Source: Oikopleura dioica (taxonomy: Eukaryota; Chordata; Appendicularia; Copelata; Oikopleuridae). Taken from it: a stretch of 64,000 bases of DNA. The notes below the pieces were generated by a model. That model saw only the letters and a program-made list of their open reading frames with translations. It did not search any database and had not been told where the DNA came from. Within the stretch, counting starts at the first letter, position 1, and the number at the start of each line of letters is the position of its first letter. The translations under genes and the position numbers were made by a program. This document shows positions 10,745-19,975 of the stretch, in pieces. The stretch is from positions 5,585,001-5,649,000 of the forward strand of contig OU015567.1 in assembly GCA_907165135.1 (NCBI GenBank), read 5' to 3'.

Positions 10745-13460
10745 ATGAGAGATTTTTGTAAAAAAATTTCCTTCAAACTTTATATTTTTCTCGTTACTCT
10801 TTTGTTTTTTATATCTATCAGAGATCATCCTATATTTGACGCGAAAAAACCTAAAAATGAAGAAAAGAGAGAAAAACTAGCAAAACCGCCTGAAAAAATC
10901 AAAAAAATCAAAGAAATTCGACCCGAAAAACCCGAAAAAACTCCTCTTCCACCTGCGAAACCCCCTCAAAAATCAAGAGACCCGCTAACTTACTGCCTTC
11001 CTGGCCAGAAATACTCAGACATCCACCCTTATATCAACCAAAACTGGCAACTAAACCTCTCCCGAGAAACCTCAACCGCCGAGGAAATGCATGAAAAGCT
11101 AATTCACCGCCTTTCGGAAACAGAAAAAGAAGACTGGATTTGTAAAATCTTCGGCGATCGACTCACGGAGCAAGAAAACAAGGACGAGGAGGTGAGCATT
11201 GCTCATTTTTACCAAGGCGGGCGAGGGGAGGAGAAGCAGATGAAGGATAGAAGCTTCAAAAAAGACGATGAGAAATTTGGAGTGAAGGGATATGGATACA
11301 GAATGTGCGGAAATTGTGTTTTCACGAAGGATCGGGAGAAAGCGGATGTGCTGGTCGTCGACAACGGGAAAGGGTTCGCCAAAGGGCGCGAGTTCGAATC
11401 CCGCGGAAGCAGACTTTTTGAACCCTCAAAAGACCCCTCCTTTTTCATCAAAAAACCTTCGGACTAACCAACAACGCGACTTTCAAAAACAACGAAAATC
11501 TCCAAAATCCAAAGACGAGAAAGAACTTTCCCGACCTTGAGCACCGAAATCTTTCGCAATACTGGGTTTTTGTCAATTATGAAAGTGGCGCGAAAAATAT
11601 CGAGACTCAGGCGCATCTGATGCCGGATGATCTGGACGGAGCGTTTAATATTACGTATTCGTACAGAAGAGATAGCGATATTGTCAGGCGAGGTTTTTGA
11701 TTTTTGGTTCTTTTTTTGGGAAATCGATGAGAATTTCAAAGCGCAGCTTGACATCGAAAAAAGCGAAAAATTGAAAGTGGAAAATTTTGGTTACAAAAGT
11801 GCTCGGATTCAAAAACTTTTACTCACAAAATGAAGCAAATGAACAGCTTGAATGATTTTATCCATTTTCGAAAACAAAAATTCTGATAAAATGAAGCAAG
11901 ATAAACAGTGTTTTATACTCACACTCCTCCCTCCAACAGAATGAGTATTATTTTCTGCGTCAGTTTAAATCATAAACACAATAAATGGGCTCGACACAAT
12001 TTCTGGAGTTAATAAGATTTGGAGCAAATTAATTGGAGTTAGTTATTTTTTTAATTTACTAAAAGGAGTTAGTTATTTTTTTAATTTCTTTTTAGGACAT
12101 CTTTTTTTTACCCCTTGGTTGTTGCAAATTGGAGCAAAACTTTAAACCCGATTTTAAGGGTGTTAAGGGCCTCCCGGCCCCGTCAAACCCCGGTAAAAAC
12201 GCGCCTCAGGGCCCGGGCTATCTTTTGCACTATTCGGATACCCTTAATTATTTCTGCAACACCCTTAAAATCGGGTTTGAAAGTTTCGTCGCTCCGATTT
12301 GGAGCAGCTAAAAAAATAACAAACTCCTTTTAGAAAATTAAAAAAATAACTAACTCCAATTAATTTGCTCCAGTTCTTCTTAACTCCTGAAATTGACCAT
12401 AGCCCAATAAATGTCAGTAAGATCAATCCTTTCAAATTCATTTTCCTCAAATTTTTGAATTGAAAAATTGAAAACCGAAAAAGAGGCTATGGCTCGACTC
12501 AAAACATCCTTCGCGACTTCTACTTCAGTTTCAAAAGCGGCGCTTCTCTCGGAATCTCCGACGAGGAACACTTGAAAAGAATCATAGACTGGAAAAACAG
12601 TCTGAAAAAGAACAAGAACAAGAAAAACTTGCACACGGCCTGGTTTATTTCGAACTGCGATCACACAATCGGCGCTGTAAAACGATGGGCGTACGGAGAA
12701 GAAATGATCAAAAGCGGGCTGAAAAAGCATCTTCTCGGCGAAGGCAAATGCTTTGAGAAAGAAACCGAGCATGTTTTCAGCAAAAAATCGCTTTCGGACG
12801 CATTTTGGTCGAAGATGCGCTTTTACCTTGCTTTTGAAAATGCGATCCACTGCACCGACTACATTTCCGAAAAGTTTTGGCGAAACTCGCTGACTGCTAC
12901 GCTCGTTCCGGTCGTTTTTGGGCCACATTATTTGGATGTTGCGAAAGTTGCGCCGCCGAACTCGTTTATTCATGCCGAGCAATTTGCGACGCCAGCCGAT
13001 TTGGTGTTTTATATGGAGTTTTTGTGGAAGAATGATACTGCTTACTTGGACTATCATAGGTGGAGGAATTTGAGGCCGGAGTCTGTTTCGCGAAGAGGGG
13101 AGAGCTACAGAGCTATTGGTTAGTAGGGTACCCTCTTAGCCAATCAGAAGCACGTATTTCTTTTAGCAGCCAATCAAAGACGAGAAAATTCTTGTTGCTT
13201 TTTTCCCAAGAATTTCGATTTCCTTTATAAAAATGATTTTCTTCTCAAAAAATGAGTCGATTTTAGACCGAGATATGTACGATTTTTGCCGAATCTGCCG
13301 CCTTGTCCGAGAAAAACGCGCCGAAAAAGTGTCCCGTTGGTACAAAAGCGTGATGAAATTCTGGAGATACGATGTTCATGATGAATGCAAAGCGAAAGCG
13401 ACCTTTCCTGAACGAATCGAAAACATAAAAGACAATTTTGTCGAAATTCCTCTTCAATAA
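10745..13460 (+). CDS. GT10 alpha-1,3-fucosyltransferase-like type II membrane enzyme
   Basis: Four exons: 10745-11391, 11433-11692, 12486-13118, 13267-13460, all phase-consistent. Intron 1 is only 41 bp (donor GTTCGA, acceptor CTCAAAAG). The protein has a short cytosolic N-terminus, a membrane anchor (about residues 10-25), a Lys/Pro-rich stem, then the catalytic domain. Diagnostic motifs are WVFVNYESGAKN, the FNITYSYRRDSDI strand, and the acceptor/donor motif AIHCTDYISEKFWRNSL near the C-terminus, matching the family's CTDYxTEKFWRN signature. It would transfer fucose from GDP-fucose to N-acetylglucosamine-containing glycans in the Golgi. Intron 2 holds a long inverted repeat (11980-12413). 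The C-terminal exon has the family's paired Cys (FCRICRL). From 10578 to 10744 I see only intergenic DNA. Confidence 0.85.
11980..12413. mobile_element. inverted-repeat element in fucosyltransferase intron 2
   Basis: The core inverted repeat runs from CAATTTCTGGAGTTAA (11997) to TTAACTCCTGAAATTG (12395). Weaker pairing extends out to TGGGCT/AGCCCA. The arms of about 150 bases repeat GGAGTTAGTTATTTTTTTAA and AAACCCGATTTTAAGGGTGTT. The GC-rich loop (about 12165-12225) has no frame. It is a foldback/MITE candidate of a different family from the others here. Confidence 0.75.
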
Positions 13461-13469
13461 ACCTTTTTA

Positions 13470-14298
13470 TTAGAAAAATAATAAAATTAAAAGAAAACTT
13501 AGCTTTTTGAAGAAGTTTCTTTTTTGGGAAGAAGATTCAAGGGTCATTGTTCTTCGCGTAGTTTTGATCAGATGAAGCTTGATTTTCTCGGTGATGGGTT
13601 CTGGTGTTGAGGATTGGGTCGTTCTGCTGTGGTAGAAGAGCCTTGTTCTGTCGGTTTTCCGAGCCGGTTTCTCTGTTGTTTCGGTGGTGGAGGTTGAGTC
13701 GGGATTTTGCTCTTCGCAGATGCCGTTTGTACTGATGCTGTAAGAATAATTCTGAGGAAGATTGATTGGTTTAATTCCTGAAGAAGGAGGAGGGTTTTCT
13801 TCTAGGCAAGGGGTTTCCGTAGATGTTGTTGTTGTCCAGTCCCAAGTTGAAGTTGAGGAAAAAGATGAGGTCGAAAAAGTTGTACTTGTAGTCGACGAAG
13901 TTGATGAAAAAATTGAAGTGGTCGAAAAACAAGTTGCTGGAGTCGTAGTTGCTGGCACTGTAGTCGAAGCTGGGTACGTCTCTGCGCAGGAATATCTCTC
14001 CCAATACGACATTTTTCTTTATGATCTTGTGAACGAGTTTTAAGATTGTGTGTTTCTGGTTGCTATTTCTCGGAGATTGTAAAGAAGAAGGTCAGACTTC
14101 AGGGTAACGGAAGGGCAAACGATGACGATTATTACGCAACATCGTCAACTTTTTTTACTAGTATCATGTGCTCAAATCAAAAAGGACATTTTTTATTTGA
14201 TTTGCAATATATGCTTCCAAAAATTGGACATTCTAATTCACCAACAAAAAGGTAATTATCATCGAAGCAGCTAGAAGCTCCGAGCTCGTGATTTTCAT
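13470..14298 (-). CDS. Thr/Ser-rich mucin-like secreted protein
   Basis: The main exon (about 14016 down to 13470) reads Thr/Ser-rich from its start (STTVPATTTPATCFSTTS), with Cys at two or three points and a C-terminal basic/hydrophobic end (FFKKLSFLLILLFF). A signal-peptide exon is plausible at 14298-14244 (MKITSSELLAASMIITFL). It would be joined in phase by GTTGGT donor and CATAAAG acceptor; that joint is inference. The product would be a heavily O-glycosylated secreted or anchored protein. A long plus-strand Val/Glu frame over the same DNA is a shadow of the Thr codons. Converges on the fucosyltransferase gene with about 10 bases between stop codons. Confidence 0.5.
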
Positions 14299-14640
14299 CT
14301 TTTCTGTCTTTTTTAGTAAATTAATGAAATTAATTCGGGATTTGTTGGAAGTAATTGAAAAAATAGACAGGAAATGAACTTCTTTCGAGAGTTTGTTTCC
14401 GGCTTCAGGTCTTTATAAACGAGCCTATCTGGGTCCAGTTCTCAAGAGAGGCGATTTTACGGCAATTCATTTTTTTCGAAAAGACAATTTCTTTACTTTT
14501 ATTCTTGACGGCATTAATTTTAGAGTCGAAATCTCAAATCGTGATTTTTTATTTTTATTTGAACTCTTTTTCATATTTTTATCGGAATTTTTGCCCTTAT
14601 TTTCGCTGTGAAATAGCCTCTCTTGAATTCAAAAAATAAT
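14299..14640. other. intergenic, no gene seen
   Basis: AT-rich spacer between the mucin-like gene (minus) and the CAP gene (plus), which are divergent, so both promoters should lie here. I see no clear TATA box or other element that I can name. A 72-codon open frame at 14393-14611 has low-complexity Phe/Leu content and is probably chance. Confidence 0.4.
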
Positions 14641-15924
14641 ATGGACGAAGCGAAAGAAATCTGGATTCCTGAGGCAAAGATTGTGCTCGACATTGCGCCG
14701 GCTGACTTGCCTGATGGTTTCGTGTAAGAAAGGGTCGGAAATTTAAGGGCCCTGACCGCGCCGGGCGCCGATATTTTAAGAACTCAAATTTTTCCTTAAG
14801 TTTTGGCGAAGATGACTCTGATTTCGACCTTTCTGACTGTGAGGACGAGGCGGATGGCGACTTGCCCGATAGTGATGAATCATCATCTGATGATGATGAA
14901 GAAGAGCAGGAAGAGGATGGCTACTGTCCCTATAGCTTGGCTCCGCAGCCTGTGTTAAAAACCTGAGTCAGATTCTGAAATATCCTTTATTTCTTTTTCA
15001 GACCTTGACTCAGGTTTTCTACGCAGGTTGCCGAGCCGAGCCCTTCAGACACGGATGGGGAGAGGAAAATAGAAAAAAGTACGAAGAGATGAGGAAGAAG
15101 AAAAAAGCAGAGAAGGAGAAGAGGAAGAAAAAAGAGACAAAGAACAAAGGCAAATCCAAAAGCAAGAGTAAATCTAAGAGCAAAAGCAAAAGCAAGAGCA
15201 AGAGCAAGAGCAAGGATTACGAGGAAACACCAGCTCAAACGGCTAAAAACAAGTACGGCGAGCCAGTCTTTTTCCGAACAAAGGCACTTCGAAAAGGAAG
15301 AGATGCATGTCTTAGAGCGCACAATGAAAAAAGAGCTCTTCATAAGGATACTCCGATGATGAAGGTAAAACACATATTTTTGCTTTGTCTTCCAGTCTCA
15401 TTTAGCTGAGTAGAAGCATGTGCATTTCAGCGCAAGATTACGCTGATAGAAAAATGGCACGAGAAGTTTCTGGTCACGATCCAGACTGGTAAGGAACTGC
15501 AGATAATCTGATATTAAAAAAAAAAATTAAGGAACGGGGGAGAAAATATGGCCGGAAGCACCAAGTGGCAACATAAACATTATCCCTTGCGACAAGAATA
15601 TTATGAAGAAGCAGCTCGAAGGGCCGTGCAATGCTGGTACGGCGAAATCAACAATTACGACTTTAAAAATGCAAAGTCGAAAAACGGTGGCAAAATCGGC
15701 CATTTCACTCAACTCGTCTGGAAAGACTCGGTCAAACTCGGCGTCGGAATTGCCAAGCAAAGGGAAGGATTCAAAGTTGGACCGCCGCCGAAAGGAAAAT
15801 GGACAACCGGTTTGAATTCTCATTGTTTTTTCTTCAGCATTGAGCTTTTTCAGTGATTTGCCGATACTGGCCGCATGGCAATGTTATGTCCAGAGCAAAG
15901 GATCAAGTCGGAGAATTGAAATGA
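14641..15924 (+). CDS. CAP-domain protein with acidic and Ser-Lys repeat N-terminus
   Basis: Exons 14641-14723, 14801-14953, 15049-15364, about 15433-15488, 15532-15809, 15854-15924. The N-terminus has no signal peptide. It is very acidic (Asp/Glu/Ser runs), then Lys/Glu-rich and a (Ser-Lys) repeat at about 15160-15215. The second half is a CAP/SCP domain: CLRAHNEKRALH, YADRKMAREVSGHDPDW, GGENMAGS, IGHFTQLVWKDSVKLGVGIA and CRYWPHGNV. The absence of a leader suggests a GAPR-1-like intracellular or unconventional protein rather than a secreted CRISP. Intron 2 is a MITE copy. The joint into the fourth exon does not keep phase with the simplest splice choice; a small exon near 15393 may be missing. 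AATAAA near 15979. Confidence 0.75.
14935..15046. mobile_element. MITE copy that makes up a CAP-gene intron
   Basis: The left terminus GCTTGGCTCCGCAGCCTGTG and right terminus GCAGGTTGCCGAGCCGAGCCC are near reverse complements, with GAGTCAG/CTGACTC internal repeats and a short core. The in-phase intron is 14954-15048. Its donor GTTAAAAACC lies inside the left arm and its acceptor CCCTTCAG overlaps the right end. Confidence 0.75.
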
Positions 15925-16045
15925 AATATTGTTCTTGAGTGAAACAGAAAACTAAATTAATAATGTAAAATTATCCAGAAAATAAATCATCGTTTATAAA
16001 CATTTTATTTTCTCCTCGGCAAATGAGTTTTACTTGTCATCTGAA

Positions 16046-16279
16046 TCAATAGGTAAAAAGACTTTTTTGAAAATTCATTTTATTATTTACAAAATCAAAT
16101 GCAAAATGCTCGAACAGAAGCGATCGAAAACTGAAGTCAGTAGAAAAGTAAAATCTTCTTGTTTCTCCGTATTCAATCCATTCCATACTTCTCAAGAGGT
16201 GCTTTTTCAATTTATCTTCGGCAGCGTGCACTTGCTGTCGAGTTGTTCGTTTTTCAAGAAAGCCTCCGCATTTTGGCAT
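16046..16279 (-). CDS. possible small protein, unknown
   Basis: An open frame of 77 residues beginning MPKCGGFLEKRTTRQQVHAAEDK with an amphipathic, charged first half that looks coding. The second half is Phe-rich and less convincing. There is no signal peptide. It lies about 160 bases downstream of the Ly6-like gene on the same strand, so it could belong to one transcription unit. I do not recognise a family. The rest of 15925-16436 holds nothing I can name. Confidence 0.25.
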   Translation of the reverse strand: MPKCGGFLEKRTTRQQVHAAEDKLKKHLLRSMEWIEYGETRRFYFSTDFSFRSLLFEHFAFDFVNNKMNFQKSLFTY

Positions 16280-16436
16280 TTTTCGTGATTTTTCTTTTCT
16301 TTGAATAGACGTTTTTGATTGGCCGAATTAGCGCACTCAGTGAAACGTCAGTCAGTGTTCTTTTTAGTAGCGTCGATTTTACAAAAATTTACAAAGCGGC
16401 AATTTTAAAAATTTGATAATTTAGAATTTTAGTCTT

Positions 16437-16980
16437 TTAGTAGCTCCCATTTTGCGGATAAGTCGCGTTTGGGGAGAGATCTTCGGCCCATTGCTCGAGC
16501 GAAAGTGGGGCCCATTCGTGGTTGCAGCCGTGGTCGTAGCAGCATTGCCTGAGAAAGGGATAAGGAAAGAGAAATCGAGGGGGAGGACGTACCTGCAGAC
16601 GGAGTGCTCTTCAGATGGGTCGCATTGGGAGTTGATTGGTGTTTCGGACACGAAGTTCTGCGATTTGTTCACTTCGCAAGCTGATGCCTTAATGAATCGT
16701 TACTACTGCATTCAATTATTTAATAATTGAAAGATACTTGTTTGCAGCCAGTGTTGATCCAAAAATCAATGCCTCTTCGCCTGACTGTAAGTTGGCAGGA
16801 GTCCTGAAAGTCAACACACTGCTCGAACTCTCCGTTTGTCCAGCAATCTTCCCAAGAGCTTGAGTCATCGCATCTCCAGCAGCTTCATGAAGAGGTTAAG
16901 AAGATGAAATTAGGATGAGATCTTACCTTATTCGACCAGTTCTTTCGTAAATCTTTCATAGCTTATCAAAAAATCCATAT
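16437..16980 (-). CDS. Ly6/uPAR-type three-finger protein
   Basis: Exons 16882-16738, 16687-16593 and 16548-16437 join in phase; the first exon with the start is unresolved (candidate ATG codons near 16980-16945, donor GTAAGATC at 16926). The Cys pattern is typical of the fold: CWRCDDS at the start, CWTNGEFEQC, DSCQLTVRRRG, GCK, CEV, CDP, and the closing CCYDHGCN. The C-terminus (ATYPQNGSY) is not obviously a GPI signal, so secretion is more likely than anchoring. Such domains are protein-binding. It follows the TSP1 gene on the same strand by about 170 bases; a TTTATTCTAG acceptor-like site between them would suit trans-splicing of an operon, which is inference. Confidence 0.65.
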
Positions 16981-17146
16981 TTAAAACCATTATTTTCTTC
17001 ATTTTATTGCATTATTATCCGAATTATCGACCCTACTCTAGAATAAACTATTTGATAACCAATCTTTGAGTCTTCCACTTTATTCTTGAACGGCATCAAA
17101 ACCGTTGGATCAAAAGCAGCCTGTCCATATGTCTCTAGAAACCTCT

Positions 17147-19003
17147 CTAACCATCTACCCTTCGAAAATCCCCATTACCTTCGTAGTAGTAGTTTCCATA
17201 TTCGCCATCGTAGTAGCTTTCATAATCGTATTTTGAATCAAATCGGCTTCCTCGAGCAATTTGCTTTCTTCGGCCATTTTGTTGGAAGAGGCCGAATCCG
17301 TTTTCGTGGTTCTTTTCAAGATCTTCCGAAGCTGTGATTTCTTCAACCTTGATTTCTAGTGTATCGGAATTCTGGCTGTTGGCAAATCTAGACGGCTCCC
17401 GTTGTCGAGCAATAAGCGTCTTTGGCGGCTCACTAGTAGGACAAATCGACGCTCGGCAAGGCTGTTGCTGGACGGAATCGCCGAAGCAGTCAACAAGTCT
17501 TCCCGTGGAACAGGCTCGGACACGATTTCGAACGCCATTTCCACATGATTTCGAGCACTCGGACCATTGCTGCCAGAGCTTCCATTCTGGACACGCTTGT
17601 TTTTCGCATTCTTGGAATTCGACGGAGCTTCCTTTGCAGTCAGTGATTCGGCCTGAAGAACAAGCTCGGTTTCGTCGTTGATTTCCGCCTCCGCAAGAGC
17701 GAGAGCAAGTGGTCCAGTTTGTCCATTGCTCGAAAACTGGGCAGGGGGAGTCATTGCAGGTCTCGGTTTCGATTGATGTTCCGAACTCTTGGCAGTCCAT
17801 CAAATCACCTGTCGAGCAATATCTTCTTCTCGAATGAGACCCGCCTCCGCAGGAAAGAGAGCAAGTCGACCAATTCGCCCAGCCGAGATAGACTGGACAA
17901 GCTTTGAGAAAGCACGGCTCAGACTCAGTTTCAGGGCCTTCGCAATCAGAAGGAATTCCAGAAGAGCAAGTTCTCGAGCGAGTTTTGATGCCGCCTTCGC
18001 CGCAGGATTTTGAACAGGCGGAGAAATCGGACCAGTTGGAAAAGGTGGCGAGGGGCTTTTCGGGTTCAGTGGTGGTGCTGGTTGTTGTGGTGGTTTGGGT
18101 AGTTGTTGAAGTTGTAGAAGTAGTTGAAGTTGTTGTTTTGGTGGTAGTAGTAGATGTTGTTGAAGTAGTGGTGGTAGTGGTGGTGGTTGATGTGGTGGTT
18201 GTGGAAGAACTTGTGGTAGTAGAAGTTGTAGTTGATGTTGTAGTAGTTGTTGTTGAAGTCGTTGTTGTAGTAGTTGAAGTTGTTGAAGTTGTCGTCGTTG
18301 TCGTCGTTGTCGTCGTTGTCGTCGTTGTGGTTGTAGTCGTTGTTGAAGTTGTCGTAGAAGTCGTAGTAGTAGTAGTTGTAGTAGTAGTTGTAGTAGAAGT
18401 TGTACTTGTAGTAGTTGTTTTTGTCGTGGTTGTAGTACTTGTAGTGGTGGTCGTAGTGGTCGTTGTAGTCGTCACTTCAACAGTTGTCGGTTCTTCTGTT
18501 GTTGCCCGCTGGTTCTTTTTCTTTTGGAACTTCTTTTTCTTTGGCTGTTTTTTCGCTGGCTCTTTTGGCTGGAATTCAGGTAGTGGCTTTTCTACCTTGG
18601 CGAAAGGCAGAGTTGTTGGAACCATTGGCCGTGTTACCGGCTGAGTCGTCGCAGTCAAAGTCGGAACAACGCCATTTTTCAAGTCGCCGAGGTTGTCTCC
18701 GTAAATCGATTCGAAGCCGCCGTAAGAAGCGCCGAAAAACATGTCGAGTCCTTCATACTCGTATCCAGCGAAGCCGTCCATTCCAAAAGACAGGTCCATT
18801 TCGTCGCCAACATTGCCGATGTAGTTTGATTCGTCGAGGTTGAAAGCGCGGGTCGTTGGCTTGGCTGTGGGAGGACCTCGATTTCTGTTGCGATTATTTC
18901 TTCTTGGAGATCCTGAAAAAAAGGATGAGTGTTGGAAAGGGGAAAAGGGGGACTTACTTTGGGCGGAAGAAAGGCCGAGTATGAGAATTATCAATTTCGT
19001 CAT
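17147..19003 (-). CDS. secreted mucin-like protein with four TSP1 repeats
   Basis: The signal peptide (MTKLIILILGLSSAQ) is split by a 46 bp intron (about 18912-18957, GTAAGTCC to TTTTTTCAG) that itself lacks stops. Then comes an acidic Gly/Tyr-rich stretch, a Lys-rich patch and about 130 residues of nearly pure Thr/Ser. Four thrombospondin type 1 repeats follow. Each begins W(S/T)xxSxCS or similar and contains CGxG plus six Cys (NWSDFSACSKSCGEGG, NWSTCSLSCGGG, NWTTCSRSCGGG, QWSECSKSCGNG). The tail is Tyr/Gly/Glu-rich. Family knowledge: TSP1 modules bind glycosaminoglycans and are C-mannosylated and O-fucosylated. It is probably an extracellular matrix or house/mucus component. A long plus-strand Val frame over the Thr tract is a shadow. 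Confidence 0.85.
   Translation of the reverse strand: MTKLIILILGLSSAQSKSPFSPFQHSSFFSGSPRRNNRNRNRGPPTAKPTTRAFNLDESNYIGNVGDEMDLSFGMDGFAGYEYEGLDMFFGASYGGFESIYGDNLGDLKNGVVPTLTATTQPVTRPMVPTTLPFAKVEKPLPEFQPKEPAKKQPKKKKFQKKKNQRATTEEPTTVEVTTTTTTTTTTTSTTTTTKTTTTSTTSTTTTTTTTTTTTSTTTSTTTTTTTTTTTTTTTTTTTSTTSTTTTTTSTTTTTTSTTTSTTTSSSTTTTSTTTTTTTTSTTSTTTTKTTTSTTSTTSTTTQTTTTTSTTTEPEKPLATFSNWSDFSACSKSCGEGGIKTRSRTCSSGIPSDCEGPETESEPCFLKACPVYLGWANWSTCSLSCGGGSHSRRRYCSTGDLMDCQEFGTSIETETCNDSPCPVFEQWTNWTTCSRSCGGGNQRRNRACSSGRITDCKGSSVEFQECEKQACPEWKLWQQWSECSKSCGNGVRNRVRACSTGRLVDCFGDSVQQQPCRASICPTSEPPKTLIARQREPSRFANSQNSDTLEIKVEEITASEDLEKNHENGFGLFQQNGRRKQIARGSRFDSKYDYESYYDGEYGNYYYEGNGDFRRVDG
18063..18480 (-). repeat. 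ACN-codon tract encoding polythreonine
   Basis: A degenerate GTN/ACN triplet tract inside the TSP1 gene. It codes for Thr runs broken by Ser, with synonymous variation among ACA, ACC, ACT and ACG, so selection on the protein rather than simple slippage is likely. Confidence 0.8.
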
Positions 19004-19975
19004 TATCCTTATCGGATAAATCGTCGCTTAGTTGCCGCTTTTAAGGGATCGACAAGAATTATTGCTTTAAAAAAGCGAGAATTGATAAATTTATCTTCTT
19101 GAATCTCTTTGTCTTTTGAAAATTCTTGTCGATCCCTTTCCTATTCGGTTTGAATATGCCCCAATCGAGCGGCGATCTTCTTTTTATAGCGCGCAATATC
19201 TTGACCTTTCGGAGATGCGAGGATGCGAATGCATGCATTTTTCGGTATTTTGGTGTTTCCAACAATTTGACCTTTTCATTTATTTTCAAGATTTTTTTCA
19301 AGACGATTTTTCGATCTGGTCAAGATTTTATTTCTCCAATGCAACGAGCTAAAACATCATTTTTTCAAAAGAGTCTGCATATTGTTTTTTTTTATGGGCT
19401 CTGGCCACGTGACCTGTATTGAAAACCTGAGTTAGGCTGATTTTCAAAAAGAGATTATTTTTTCTTTCGAAAAATTAAAAATAGAGCCGCAAGTGTATTT
19501 CTTTTTTTTTGATTTTTTGAATACCTGACTCAGGTTTTTACGCATGATTTTAACATATGCCTGTATCCATCTATGACTTTGAATAATAATTGGCAAATGA
19601 TTGATTGACAAAACATCAGCTTATATCTTTTTTAAGATAAATTTGTCTGATTAACCTTTGTGATGACTAGAGCTTTAGATATTCGCCCGGCCGTTGGTGC
19701 GTAATCAACGAGCTTGTCCACGACATCGAAAATGAAATTTAGAAAAAAAAGGGATGAACGAAACGTCCTGACATTTTTTCTCAAACGTCGCCACATTTAA
19801 ACGAACTTCGTCTCAATTAACTCAATTCCACTCAAATTATTACTGAACGCTTACCTGAAAAAAAAACCTATCTTTAGCTAGCTATAAAAATGGGAAAAGG
19901 CCATCTCGCCCAGGAATGATCCATGGTTTGTTTATTTTGAAATGAATTTTTATTCCGAATTTTTACCGGTGAAAA
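19004..19975. other. intergenic with one degenerate MITE copy
   Basis: The region lies between divergent genes. A full but worn MITE copy spans about 19408-19560 (GAAAACCTGAGTTAGG to CCTGACTCAGGTTTTTACGC). No frame here looks coding. Confidence 0.5.

Noticed and set aside
11330-11412. tRNA-like T-arm (GAGTTCGAATCCCGC)
   Set aside because: No matching acceptor stem, D-arm or A box upstream, and the sequence is explained as the exon-intron border of the fucosyltransferase.
13762-14043. Plus-strand Val/Glu-rich frame
   Set aside because: Shadow of the Thr/Ser-rich minus-strand gene.
15019-15213. Minus-strand poly-Leu frame resembling a membrane protein
   Set aside because: Shadow of the Ser-Lys and Lys/Glu repeats of the CAP gene.
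17904-18644. Plus-strand poly-Val/Glu protein of 246 codons
   Set aside because: It is the reverse complement of the Thr-codon tract in the TSP1 gene, whose minus frame has a signal peptide and TSP1 motifs.
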